Assembly: GCF_000513895.2 (NCBI RefSeq)
Contig: NZ_CP165783.1
Span: 868,001 to 932,000 of the forward strand
DNA: 64,000 nt
Direction of reading: 5' to 3'
Source: Ensifer sp. WSM1721
GTDB taxonomy: Bacteria > Pseudomonadota > Alphaproteobacteria > Rhizobiales > Rhizobiaceae
Position numbers and translations under genes: made by a program. This document shows positions 54,263-63,428 of this stretch, in pieces. The notes beneath the pieces are model-generated. The model did not search any database and was not told the DNA's origin. It saw nothing but the letters and a program-made list of their open reading frames with translations. The number at the start of each line of letters is the position of its first letter. Within the stretch, counting starts at the first letter, position 1.

Positions 54263-54934
54263 ATGAAGCCAATGAACGAAAAGCACCTCGGAGTTCTGCG
54301 CAGGCACATGGTCGAGGTGATTGCGATCTATGCCGACCTTGCAAGCGAAGAACTCGGCAAAGCAGCGCTCGATGAAAGGGTGATGGCGGCGATGTTGCGG
54401 GTGCCCCGGCATCTCTTCGTGCCGGCTCCGGTCGCGCCGTTTGCCTACCAGGACATGCCGCTGCCGATCGGCTTCGATAAGACCGTGTCGCAGCCCTTCA
54501 TGGTCGCTCTCATGACCGACCTCCTTGCTCCCCAACCGCATGAGGCAGTGCTCGAAATCGGCACCGGTCTCGGTTACCAAACCGCAATCCTCGCGCAACT
54601 CGCCGGGCAAGTTTGGAGCGTCGAAATCATCGAAGAGTTCGCAAGCCATGCCGAGGCTCTCCTACAGGGCTTCGGCATCTCAAATGTCGGCATTCGTGTC
54701 GGCGACGGGTCTCGCGGCTGGCCCGAGCACGCGCCATTCGACAAGATCCTGGTCACCGCCGCGGCCGAGGAGGCCCCACCCGCTTTGCTTGAGCAACTCA
54801 AGCCAATGGGCCGCATGGTTCTTCCTCTGGGATCTGAAGAACAGGTGCTGACCGTCATCGACAAGGATGACCAAGGACAAGTTGAGGAGCGGAAACTCAT
54901 CCCGGTTCGGTTCAGCCAACTCGAGGCGTCATAG
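54263..54934 (+). CDS. pcm: Protein-L-isoaspartate O-methyltransferase-like protein
   Basis: The 223-residue protein has the PCMT architecture: the signature TVSQPFMVALMTDLL (about 74-88), the SAM-binding AVLEIGTGLGYQTAILAQLAG (about 94-114) and GFGISNVGIRVGDGSRGWPEHAPFDKI. These enzymes repair isoaspartyl residues in aged proteins. An ATG nine bases on (MNEKHLG) is an alternative start. The gene is convergent with the ABC importer downstream and has no operon partner. Confidence 0.92.
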   Translation: MKPMNEKHLGVLRRHMVEVIAIYADLASEELGKAALDERVMAAMLRVPRHLFVPAPVAPFAYQDMPLPIGFDKTVSQPFMVALMTDLLAPQPHEAVLEIGTGLGYQTAILAQLAGQVWSVEIIEEFASHAEALLQGFGISNVGIRVGDGSRGWPEHAPFDKILVTAAAEEAPPALLEQLKPMGRMVLPLGSEEQVLTVIDKDDQGQVEERKLIPVRFSQLEAS

Positions 54935-55003
54935 ACTACTTTGGCGAGGACCGCTTCCAGCACAGAGCGAGGACACCAACAAAGGACCGCTTTGGGTGTA
55001 GTG

Positions 55004-56401
55004 CTACGTGATGCCCTTGGTGACCTGGGTGGAGACGATGTGTCGCTGGAAGAGCACGAAAAGGACAATGACCGGCACGATCGAGATGAACGCTCCTGCG
55101 AGAACAAGTCCCCAATCGCCCTGCGCACCCCCGTAGGAACGGCGCAGGCTGAGAAGCCCGACCTGGACCGTCAGCGCTTCTGGCGGGCTGGTGATGAGCA
55201 CGAGGGGCCAGAAGAAGTCGTTCCAGGCGCCTTGAAAGGCGAGAATCGCGTTGACCAACAAAGCCGGCTTGGCGTTTGGCAGAACGATTTTCCAGAACAC
55301 TTGAAAGCGGTTGGCGCCGTCGACGATTGCAGCTTCCTCTATTTCTCTTGGAAACCCCTCGAAAAACTGCTTCATCAACAGGACATTGGCTGAGGCGACG
55401 GAAACGACGATCACGCTCCAGGGGGTGTTCAGAAGCGACAGATCCCTGAAGATCAGATAGTTGGATACGAAGGTCACTTGCGCCGGAATCGTCATTGAGA
55501 AGAGCAATGCAGCGAACAGTAAGCGGCTGCCCCTGAACTTGAGCCGCGCAAGCGCATACCCGGCAAGGCTCGCGACGACGAGCGTCAGGACCAGGCGCCC
55601 GATGGCGATGGCAAGACTATTGACCAGCCAGCTTCCAAACAGGCTTTTCCCGGTCTGCAGGTCAGCCGTCTCGTTTATCACCCGCCGGTAGTTGTTGAAG
55701 ATCAACCCGAGAGCGCCTGGTGTGATGTTGTCCCAACTCAGCAGACGTCCGCGACGCTCGGATCGCGATGGCGAAATCGGACTGTCGATAAGTGTTTGAG
55801 AGGACGGAGCGGTCAGATTGAGGGGTGTGCGTTCGATCCAGGGCCCGTTCCGGCGGTCGGTGCGATAGGTGATCTCATAGACGAATGTCCGCGTCTGCCA
55901 GGGCTGCCGAACCCCCCGCGCGTCACGCACCTGCATCGTTGCCGAGCTGGAACTTTTCAGCGCAATCGACGCGTAGTCCGCGGCATAATCCCGCATGAGC
56001 GCAGCGGCGATGCCCGACCCCGGACGGCGACGAGGAATCTCGGCTTTCGGTTCGACGATGGTGGTGCCGACGGGCGCTGCGTAAGTGACACTGAAGGTAA
56101 TTTTTGCGCCAGGAGAGAACCCTCCCCACAATGCATCACTCGCGCCCTCCTGCCCCAAACGGGCGGCGGCGATCCATGCGGCCGGGTTGAGCTGGTCGAA
56201 ATAGAGACGGAACGGTCTTTCCAATGGGTCGACCTTCAAGCTCGCCATAAAGGCAAGAACGAATGTCCCTGCCATGATGGTCGCGACGGCCAGAAAGGTC
56301 AGATACAACCACGCGCTTACCGCAAGCTGGCGGCGGCGAAGCGCGCTAGCCGGCAGGCGCCGGCGCGACGGCACGGCCCCGGCAGCGGTTAGCCTCGCCA
56401 T
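55004..56401 (-). CDS. Sugar-type ABC permease (MalG-like) with large inserted domain
   Basis: The 465-residue protein is much longer than the usual roughly 280-residue MalG-like permease. The first helix (about 30-52) is followed by about 190 residues of soluble sequence (about 55-245), proline- and charge-rich, with no clear domain. The remaining part has the normal helices and the EAA loop EEAAIVDGANRFQVFWKIVLPNAKP (about 357-381). The insertion would lie in the periplasm and may contact the binding protein. Its start overlaps the stop of the first permease by one base. No ATPase gene accompanies the unit. Confidence 0.88.
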   Translation of the reverse strand: MARLTAAGAVPSRRRLPASALRRRQLAVSAWLYLTFLAVATIMAGTFVLAFMASLKVDPLERPFRLYFDQLNPAAWIAAARLGQEGASDALWGGFSPGAKITFSVTYAAPVGTTIVEPKAEIPRRRPGSGIAAALMRDYAADYASIALKSSSSATMQVRDARGVRQPWQTRTFVYEITYRTDRRNGPWIERTPLNLTAPSSQTLIDSPISPSRSERRGRLLSWDNITPGALGLIFNNYRRVINETADLQTGKSLFGSWLVNSLAIAIGRLVLTLVVASLAGYALARLKFRGSRLLFAALLFSMTIPAQVTFVSNYLIFRDLSLLNTPWSVIVVSVASANVLLMKQFFEGFPREIEEAAIVDGANRFQVFWKIVLPNAKPALLVNAILAFQGAWNDFFWPLVLITSPPEALTVQVGLLSLRRSYGGAQGDWGLVLAGAFISIVPVIVLFVLFQRHIVSTQVTKGIT

Positions 56402-57489
56402 TACTCGGCCCTTTCCTTCACACCGACCGATTTTTGAACGTAGACGACAGCGATTGTGAGAATGCCAAGGACGAGCGCCGCAGCACTTGCCATGCCGATC
56501 CGCGAAGAGGCGCCTGCCGGAAAGGCGTTCTCATAAACGTAGTAGGCAAGCGTTACTCTACTTGCGAGTGGCGCCGCATCTCCCAGAATCGCGACCTGGT
56601 CGAACATCTGCAAGGTACCGATGACGCCCATCGTAACGACTGCAAAGGTCACCGGCCTGAGCGCGGGGACGGTTATGTGGCGAAATCGCTGGAAAGCGTT
56701 GGCTCCGTCGATCTCGGCCGCGTCGTATAAGGCGCTCGGGATCGATTGTAGCCCTGCCAAGAACAACAGCATCAGCGTCGGGACCGTTGTAAAGACATTC
56801 ATCAACGCCACGGACCACAGCGTGACCGGCATGAAAAGGAAATGCCGCTGGGTATTCAGCCAGGAAATCAGCAGATCATTGTCGAAAACGGGCAGCAATC
56901 CCGAGAAGGCACAGGCAACGACAAGCGCCAGCGCGCCGACGGCGGCGGCGAGCAGAAAGAAGGGATCGAAGATCGAAACACCTTCATAGCTGCGCCGCGC
57001 GTTGAGAACGAGTGCGCCCTGCAACGCAGCGAAGCCAATGAAGAACAAAAGGACATGCCGGCGATAGGCAAGCACAGTGCCGACGATCGCGGTCATGAAG
57101 CCGTCTCTCTGAAAGAGCCAGAGAAAGATGAGCGTCATCGCCGCACTGGACATGATCGATGGCAGGTAAAACACCGTCCGAATGAGTCCCCTCGCCCGGA
57201 CGGCATGGTTCACGAGAACCGCCAGGGCAAGCGCAAGCACGGTCTGGACTGTTGTGACGATCAGCGAGAAGCCAATCGTGTTCCGCAGGGCGATGAGGAA
57301 AAGTTCATCGGAGACGAGTGCAATGTAATTGGACAGCCCGACGAAGCTCGGAGCCTTGAACAAGTCGTATTCGGTAAAGCTGTAGTAAGCTGTTCGGATA
57401 ATCGCGTAGACGAAAAACAGCGTCATCGAGATTGTGAAGGGCAACACGAAAAGCCAAGCACTCCTCTCGTCTGAACTAACTCGCAACAT
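56401..57489 (-). CDS. Sugar-type ABC permease (MalF-like) with inserted helices
   Basis: The 362-residue protein has the canonical start WLFVLPFTISMTLFFVYAIIR and the EAA loop YDAAEIDGANAFQRFRHITVPALRP. Between about residue 135 and 240 it carries additional hydrophobic segments (HVLLFFIGFAALQGALVL, FFLLAAAVGALALVVACAFSG) that are not part of the usual six-helix core. ATG at 57489 has GGGAGGA six bases upstream; the longer frame is not supported. It lies between the binding-protein and MalG-like genes. Confidence 0.88.
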   Translation of the reverse strand: MLRVSSDERSAWLFVLPFTISMTLFFVYAIIRTAYYSFTEYDLFKAPSFVGLSNYIALVSDELFLIALRNTIGFSLIVTTVQTVLALALAVLVNHAVRARGLIRTVFYLPSIMSSAAMTLIFLWLFQRDGFMTAIVGTVLAYRRHVLLFFIGFAALQGALVLNARRSYEGVSIFDPFFLLAAAVGALALVVACAFSGLLPVFDNDLLISWLNTQRHFLFMPVTLWSVALMNVFTTVPTLMLLFLAGLQSIPSALYDAAEIDGANAFQRFRHITVPALRPVTFAVVTMGVIGTLQMFDQVAILGDAAPLASRVTLAYYVYENAFPAGASSRIGMASAAALVLGILTIAVVYVQKSVGVKERAE

Positions 57490-57556
57490 GCATGTCCTCC
57501 CACGGGTGCCCTGCTTCACGCGTCCTCTAACCGCTCGACCCGAGAGCAATTCAGCC

Positions 57557-58780
57557 TTATTTTGCGAACATCCGGTCGAGGGCGCTTTGCGCGGATGCCA
57601 AAGCTGTGTCTGCATCCGCCTCCCCGAGGATCACAGAATTGAGCGCAGCATTGATCGGCTGCATCCAACTTCCTCCGACGTCTCCGAAGAAATACGGCGT
57701 GACGTGATCGTCCGACAGGCCCTCGAGAATTACTCGGCTTGTCATCTGCTCGGGCCGGCCGCCCCGCAGCCAAGGGTTGTCAGCGAGGCCCGTCCGGCTC
57801 GGGAGAGCCAGCCCCTGCTCGAAAACCCATTGCTGGGCTTCCTCCGTGGTCAGGAGCGTGGCGACTTTTGCAGCAGCCTTACTGACCTTCGAGGCCGCGT
57901 TGACGGCCCAACCGACGGTGAAGAGAATATTGCCTCGTTTGCCGCTTTCAGGGTCTTTCGGCATCCGGACAGTGCCGAGATTCATATTGGGAGCACTATC
58001 GCGCAGGGCGCTGATAATCCAGGCGCCCTCGATCGCTATGGCAGCCCGCTCGGACGCCAAGCAACCGCCGGTCCAGCTTTGACCTGCGTCGGCGGCCATG
58101 ACGGCAGCCCCGGACTTCACGAGTCCGGTGTAGAAATCGAAAGCCCGACGAAAACGCTCGTCGAGCACGGTTTTTCCCTGACGATCGAAAGGGGACCAGC
58201 CTGTCGACAATGCAAACGCGCCGAACCGGGCATATTCCGGAACGATGCAGAGGCCATCGACCTCCGGAAGAGCCTTGTGCACGGCTAGCAGTTTCTCCTG
58301 CAGCGTCGTCCACGTATCGTCGTCGCTCGGATAGGCAACCTCCGCATCGTCGAAGATGTCTTTGTTGAAATGTACGGCCAGCGCGTTGAAGTCCTTCGGG
58401 ATGGCGTAAAGCTTCCCGTCATAGGTGAAGGCCTCGAGGAGATTGGCTGCGAAACCGGAAACGTCCTGTGTCACGGGGGCCGCTTGACCGGCGCTGAATA
58501 TGGAGCGCGCCCAGAAGACATCGACGTAAAAAAGGTCCGGAGCGGTGCCCGCCGACAAGCCGTTGATAATGAATTGCGAAAAGTCGCCATCAACGGGCTC
58601 GTACTTCACCGTGATGCCCTCTTTCGCGAGCTTTTCGGCAAGAACGTTGGTCAACAAGCCGTTGACAATGGCGACCTCGGACCCGCCCCAACCGGATATC
58701 CGCACGGTCTCGTCAGCCAACGCCGGCAAGCCAAGGAGCATGGTCGCTGCGGCGAGAGCTTTCGCAGGACGGAACAGCAT
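57557..58780 (-). CDS. ABC sugar-binding protein
   Basis: The 407-residue exported protein has a signal peptide ending around PALADE (residue 23) and the family-1 extracellular solute-binding fold. Typical parts are GTAPDLFYVDVFWAR, LYAIPKDFNALAVHFNKDIFDDA and AIAIEGAWIISALRD. GGGAG lies eight bases before the ATG at 58780. It is the first gene of the three-gene importer. The substrate is probably an oligosaccharide or glycoside but is not readable from sequence. Confidence 0.9.
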   Translation of the reverse strand: MLFRPAKALAAATMLLGLPALADETVRISGWGGSEVAIVNGLLTNVLAEKLAKEGITVKYEPVDGDFSQFIINGLSAGTAPDLFYVDVFWARSIFSAGQAAPVTQDVSGFAANLLEAFTYDGKLYAIPKDFNALAVHFNKDIFDDAEVAYPSDDDTWTTLQEKLLAVHKALPEVDGLCIVPEYARFGAFALSTGWSPFDRQGKTVLDERFRRAFDFYTGLVKSGAAVMAADAGQSWTGGCLASERAAIAIEGAWIISALRDSAPNMNLGTVRMPKDPESGKRGNILFTVGWAVNAASKVSKAAAKVATLLTTEEAQQWVFEQGLALPSRTGLADNPWLRGGRPEQMTSRVILEGLSDDHVTPYFFGDVGGSWMQPINAALNSVILGEADADTALASAQSALDRMFAK

Positions 58781-58965
58781 ATCGGCTCTCCCTCCGATCA
58801 GATGGCCACGGAGCGGCAAGTGCAGGACTAAAAGGCGTCCCGCTGCTCAGGAGGTAGATAGCTTCGTAAGCGAAAACGTCGAGCGGCACTCCGTTACTCG
58901 CCGATGCAGCGGCCATGGCAGCTTTCAGCCGGGATGCGCGACGCATTCACCCGTTCAGTGTTCTA

Positions 58966-59072
58966 CTACAGCGCCGTGCGTCTTTTCAGACGCACAAAGG
59001 ACGCTGTAGCACTTTGAATGGCTGCATGTTTTTGTCCTTAAATCGGGTACGATTTAAGGAAACATGCAGTAG
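58966..59072. repeat. Palindromic repeat, copy B (double hairpin)
   Basis: The first hairpin has CTACAGCG (58966-58973) facing CGCTGTAG (59002-59009), with an inner perfect stem GTGCGTC/GACGCAC (58976-58995). The second pairs CTGCATGTTT and CCTTAAATCG with CGATTTAAGG and AACATGCAG (59022-59069). Copy A at 43579-43646 shares the second hairpin and its linker ACTTTGAA. It sits between the importer and the lactonase gene. Confidence 0.7.
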
Positions 59073-59079
59073 CGAATTC

Positions 59080-59991
59080 TCACGGCGTTTGGGCACCGGT
59101 GGCCGTGACATAGATCGAATAGAGCGAAGTGGTCGCAGCGATGAAGAGGCGATTGCGGCGCGGCCCGCCGAACGTGAGGTTTGCAACGGTCTGCGGCACG
59201 AGGATCTTGCCCAGGAGTGTGCCGTCCGGCGCAAAGCAGTGGACGCCGTCGCCGGCGCTCGACCAGAGATTTCCCGCCATATCCGTCCGGATGCCATCCG
59301 GAATGCCGTTGTCGATCGTCGCGAAGACGCGGCCGTCGGCGAGCCCGCCAGCGGCAACGTCGAAGGCACGGATGTGGCGCGGCAGGCCCTCGTCATGACT
59401 CGCGCCGGAGTCCGCGACATAGAGGATCTTCTCGTCGGGAGAGAAGGCAAGGCCGTTCGGTTGGTTGAAGTCGGTGACGACGGCCTCGATCTCGCCGATC
59501 TGCGGATCAAGCCGGTAGACGTTGCGGGTCTCCTGTTCCGGCTCGGCACGATAACCTTCGTAGTCCGAGAGAATGCCGTAGGTCGGATCGGTAAACCAGA
59601 TCGTTCCATCGGATCGTACGATCACGTCATTCGGCGAGTTGAGCCTTTTGCCCTGATAGCTTTCCGCAAGCACCGTAATCGAGCCGTCGATCTCCGTGCG
59701 GGTCACCCGCCGCGTCCCATGCTCGCAGGAGATCAAGCGCCCTTGGCGGTCGCGCGTGTGGCCGTTGGCGAAATTCGAAGGCTGGCGGAAGGCGGAGACG
59801 CCACCCTCCGGCGTCCAGCGCAGCATCCTCTGGTTCGGGATGTCGCTCCAGAGAAGCTGGTTGGCATCGCTGAACCAGACAGGGCCCTCGGCCCAACGGC
59901 AGCCGGTATAGAGCTCCTCGAGGCGGGCACTGCCGACGATCATTTGGGCGAAGCGCGGGTCATGAATCTGGTAGATCGGGTTCTTGGCCAT
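59080..59991 (-). CDS. SMP-30/gluconolactonase family protein
   Basis: The 303-residue protein is a six-bladed beta-propeller lactonase. Visible metal-site motifs are the glutamate in CRWAEGPVWF, asparagine in RLNSPNDVIV and the aspartate region of LYVADSGAS. It hydrolyses sugar lactones in oxidative sugar catabolism. The ATG at 59991 (MAKNPIYQ) is preferred over one at 60024 by fold fit. Its start overlaps the 3' end of the upstream permease gene on the same strand, so it belongs to the sugar importer operon. Confidence 0.9.
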   Translation of the reverse strand: MAKNPIYQIHDPRFAQMIVGSARLEELYTGCRWAEGPVWFSDANQLLWSDIPNQRMLRWTPEGGVSAFRQPSNFANGHTRDRQGRLISCEHGTRRVTRTEIDGSITVLAESYQGKRLNSPNDVIVRSDGTIWFTDPTYGILSDYEGYRAEPEQETRNVYRLDPQIGEIEAVVTDFNQPNGLAFSPDEKILYVADSGASHDEGLPRHIRAFDVAAGGLADGRVFATIDNGIPDGIRTDMAGNLWSSAGDGVHCFAPDGTLLGKILVPQTVANLTFGGPRRNRLFIAATTSLYSIYVTATGAQTP

Positions 59992-60013
59992 GAATGGTGC
60001 TTTCTTTATCCCG

Positions 60014-60964
60014 CTAGCGCGCACCCGGCTGGCGACCGCCTGCCAGCATGATGACGCTGATGATGATGAGGCCGGTCATAATCAGGCGGATGCCCGCGCC
60101 GAGCCCGTAAGTGTTGAGCATGGAAACGACCAAGAACATGAAAAGCGAGGCGCCCCATATGCCCGGCACGTTGGAATCGCCGCCCGCGACCGCCGTGCCG
60201 CCGAGGACGACGACGGCGATCGACATCAACAGATATTCCGATCCCATGTTGAGCGCTGCGCCGCCGGAGAAACAGGCGAGCAGATAACCGGCCAGCGAGG
60301 CAAGCACGGCGCAGAAGACATAGGTGACGAAGCGGGTGCCGTCGACCGGAATGCCTGCCATCTTCGCGGCCGCCATACTCTGCCCGATAGCCGAAATCCA
60401 GCGCCCGTAGACGGTCTTCCCGAGCAGGAACCAGGCGAAGATCGAGATGATGAGAGCAATGATAGCGACGTTGGGAAGCCCGAAACTATTGGCAGTCGTA
60501 AAGTCCGCAAGGAAGCTCGGCGGCTTGATGCGCAAGCCGCGATTGGTCCAGATCGCAGCCGACTGGACGATAAAGCTCACCGACAGTGTCGCGATGATCG
60601 GCGGGATGCGCAGTGCCTTTATAAGGGCATAGTTCAGCATTCCCACTCCTATGCCGATCAGGACGGCGACGACCAGTCCCGGTACGATCATTGCATTGTC
60701 CACGTCCATGAGCTTCAGCGCCACCGTTCCCGCAAGCGTCATCGTAGAGGGGACCGAAAGGTCGACATTGCCGGGGCCAAGCGTAATGACGAACATTTGG
60801 CCGATGCCGACGATGATCGAGAAGGCGGCAAAGGTGAGCGCTGCCTGGGAGAGGTCGAGCGTGCTTGCGCCGCCCGTCACCATGATAGTGGCGAACCAGA
60901 CGACGAAGGCAGCGAGCCACGACCAAATCCACGGCCTGCGAGAAACACGGTCAAGCATCCTCAT
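60014..60964 (-). CDS. RbsC-type ABC sugar permease 2
   Basis: The 316-residue protein has about ten hydrophobic segments. The BPD_transp_2 motif region is clear: GNVDLSVPSTMTLAGTVALKL and SIAVVVLGGTAVAGGDSNVPG. It pairs with the second permease that ends 4 bases into its start (ATGA overlap). The importer is of the ribose/xylose/galactose class (CUT2). Confidence 0.92.
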   Translation of the reverse strand: MRMLDRVSRRPWIWSWLAAFVVWFATIMVTGGASTLDLSQAALTFAAFSIIVGIGQMFVITLGPGNVDLSVPSTMTLAGTVALKLMDVDNAMIVPGLVVAVLIGIGVGMLNYALIKALRIPPIIATLSVSFIVQSAAIWTNRGLRIKPPSFLADFTTANSFGLPNVAIIALIISIFAWFLLGKTVYGRWISAIGQSMAAAKMAGIPVDGTRFVTYVFCAVLASLAGYLLACFSGGAALNMGSEYLLMSIAVVVLGGTAVAGGDSNVPGIWGASLFMFLVVSMLNTYGLGAGIRLIMTGLIIISVIMLAGGRQPGAR

Positions 60965-61908
60965 CGGCCCTTCTCCCGCTTCTCGACTCTATTGAGGAGC
61001 AGGCGCAGCGCCAGCACGATGATGAGGATCGCTCCCTGTGCGCCGATCTGCCAGTCGGGCGAGATGCGCAGGAAGGACAGGAACGAGCCGGCAAGCGTCA
61101 GCGTCAGGGCGCCGATCACGGCACCGATCGGCGAAACGCGCCCGCCGATGAATTCTCCGCCGCCCAGGATCACGCCGGCGATCGAAAGCAGCGTGTATCG
61201 AAGCGCGATATTTGCGTCCGCCGAGGTGGTAAGCCCGACGAGCGCGATGCCGGCGAGAACCGCGAAGAAGCCGGCAAGACCGTAAGCCGCCGCCCGTGCG
61301 GCAAGCACCGACCAGCCGGCCCGTTCGACCGAACGCTCATTGCCCCCGACGCCGCGGATCAGTACACCGAGCGAGGAGCGCACGACGAGAAGATGGGCGG
61401 AGGCGGCGATGACGACGCTTACGACGATCGCCATCGGGGCAAAGGGCGGCTTCATCGTCATCAGCGCGCGCACCCAATCCGGCGCCTGCCCGCCGGGCGC
61501 CGGCAGGAGAAGGACGGCGAGCCCGGCCCAGACAAAGCTCATCCCCAGCGACACGACGATCGACGGAAGATTGCGCAGGTGGATGACGACGCCGAGCACG
61601 GCGTAGACCATGACTACTCCGGCAAGGATGAGCGCTCCGATGATCGGCGCGTCTCGCAGGAAGGTCGCCGTGACACAGGCGACGAAGCTGACGAACGTGC
61701 CCATCGAAAGGTCGAGATCGTTGACCGCCATGATGAGCATCTGCGCGATCGTCGCGAGCGCGATCGGAACGGCGAGATTAAAGAGGAGGTTGAGCCCGAT
61801 GTAGCTCATCGCGCGCGGCTGCAGCCAGAACACGGCGGCAAGCAGCATGGTCAGCGAAAGGGCTGGGATCGCCAGCCGGATCGCGTCCGCGGAAATCGTC
61901 AGCCTCAT
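60961..61908 (-). CDS. RbsC-type ABC sugar permease 1
   Basis: The 315-residue protein has the CUT2 permease features: LFNLAVPIALATIAQMLIMAVNDLDLSMGTFVSF and GVILGGGEFIGGRVSPIGAV. Its start overlaps the ATPase stop by 4 bases and its stop overlaps the next permease start by 4, so the set is translationally coupled. Two different permease subunits suggest a heterodimeric pore, as in some CUT2 systems. Confidence 0.92.
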   Translation of the reverse strand: MRLTISADAIRLAIPALSLTMLLAAVFWLQPRAMSYIGLNLLFNLAVPIALATIAQMLIMAVNDLDLSMGTFVSFVACVTATFLRDAPIIGALILAGVVMVYAVLGVVIHLRNLPSIVVSLGMSFVWAGLAVLLLPAPGGQAPDWVRALMTMKPPFAPMAIVVSVVIAASAHLLVVRSSLGVLIRGVGGNERSVERAGWSVLAARAAAYGLAGFFAVLAGIALVGLTTSADANIALRYTLLSIAGVILGGGEFIGGRVSPIGAVIGALTLTLAGSFLSFLRISPDWQIGAQGAILIIVLALRLLLNRVEKREKGR

Positions 61909-63359
61909 GCCGCTGCTCCCCGGAACGAGGCGGCGAGAATATTCTCCTCGGTGACGGCATCACCGGCGAGTTCCGCGACGATTGCGCCCTCCCGGAAAAC
62001 ATAGACGCGGTCGCAGAGGCAGACCTCCTCCATCTCCGTCGAATACCAGACGAAAGTCCGGCCGCCCGCGGCCTGCTGGCGCACGATTTCGTAGACCTCC
62101 TGCTTCGTGCCGACGTCGACGCCGCGCATCGGATCATCCATCAGCACCACCGGGGCGCGCGTAGAGAGCGCCCGTGCGAACAGCACCTTCTGCTGATTGC
62201 CGCCCGAGAGCGACAGGATGCGATTGGCGAGATCCTGGGTCCGTATGTCGATGCGGCGCTTCCAGTCGGCGCCTCGCTCCGCCTCGGCTGCAGCATTCAC
62301 GACCCCGCGCTTGGCGAGATCACCGAGGGAGCCGATCGAGAGATTTTTCAGGATGCTCCAGAGTTCAAAGACGCCGTTCAAGCGCCGGTCCCCCGCCACG
62401 AAGGTCACGGCAAGGTCGCGGCGCGGCAGCCAGTCGCTGGTTTTGGCGGCATGAAGTTTCATCAGCATGCGCGTCTGGCCGTGGCCGGCGAGCCCGGCAA
62501 GCCCGACGATCTCACCGCGCTTCGCACGGAACGGCATGCCGCGGCCGCCCTGCGCGATAACGACGGGCGCGGCGGCGAGATCGCGGGTCGCGCGGCGATG
62601 CGCCTCGCCTTTCACCACGCTACCCATGGATTCGACGAGACTTTGATCGGTCCAATCCGCGGCAGGCCTATCGGCGACGATGCGACCGTCCTTCATGACC
62701 ACGATGCGGCTCGCCGTCGACAGAATCTCATTCAGGATGTGCGAGATCAGGATGACCGATCCGCCGGCGGCGACGAAGTGGCGGACATAGGCGAGCATCT
62801 GCTCCGCAAGGCTGGCGTCGAGGGAGGAGGTCGGCTCGTCCAGGATGACGAGCCGCGGCGCGACACCGGCATCGGAGAAGGCCATGGCGATCTCGACCAT
62901 CTGCCGCTCGGCGATCGAAAGTTCGCCGACGCTCCTGTCGCTGGCTATTCCGTGTCCTGGGAAAACCGCATCGAGACTCCGCTCTATCACCTCCTTGGCA
63001 CGTTTTCGCCAGCCGAAGCCGCCGAGATGACGATGCAGGATACGGGTATTCTCGACGACGGTTAGATTGGGGCAGAGCGACAGTTCCTGGAAGACGCAAC
63101 GCATACCGCGCTCCCGGGCGGCATTAATGCCGTAATGCGCCAGGATGTCGCCGTCTGCCGAAATACTGCCCTGATGCGGGGCCAGGCCGCCATTGATGAC
63201 GCTTACGATCGTCGATTTACCGGCCCCATTATGGCCGACGAGGCCCACGCATTCGCCGGCGCTGATGGCGAGCGTCACGCCGTCGAGCGCCTTGACCGCT
63301 CCGAAACTGACCTTGGCGTCCGCGACCTCGACGATCGCCTTCGGCTTATCACCTGTCAT
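61905..63359 (-). CDS. RbsA/MglA-type double ATPase
   Basis: The 484-residue protein has two ABC domains. The first has Walker A GHNGAGKST (about 42-50), the signature VGELSIAERQMVEIA and Walker B LVILDEPTSSLD. The second has a degenerate Walker A (GLAGHGQTRM), a normal signature LSGGNQQKVLFARAL, and MDDPMRGVDVG, where the usual catalytic glutamate is aspartate. Asymmetric active sites are known in this family. It energises the two RbsC-type permeases and is preceded by the binding-protein gene. Confidence 0.94.
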   Translation of the reverse strand: MTGDKPKAIVEVADAKVSFGAVKALDGVTLAISAGECVGLVGHNGAGKSTIVSVINGGLAPHQGSISADGDILAHYGINAARERGMRCVFQELSLCPNLTVVENTRILHRHLGGFGWRKRAKEVIERSLDAVFPGHGIASDRSVGELSIAERQMVEIAMAFSDAGVAPRLVILDEPTSSLDASLAEQMLAYVRHFVAAGGSVILISHILNEILSTASRIVVMKDGRIVADRPAADWTDQSLVESMGSVVKGEAHRRATRDLAAAPVVIAQGGRGMPFRAKRGEIVGLAGLAGHGQTRMLMKLHAAKTSDWLPRRDLAVTFVAGDRRLNGVFELWSILKNLSIGSLGDLAKRGVVNAAAEAERGADWKRRIDIRTQDLANRILSLSGGNQQKVLFARALSTRAPVVLMDDPMRGVDVGTKQEVYEIVRQQAAGGRTFVWYSTEMEEVCLCDRVYVFREGAIVAELAGDAVTEENILAASFRGAAA

Positions 63360-63428
63360 TGATGCCGTCTTGCTCCGGGAAAAATTCGCCGCGCGGCCCT
63401 ACAGCGCCGCGCGGCATGCGAGGCAGCC

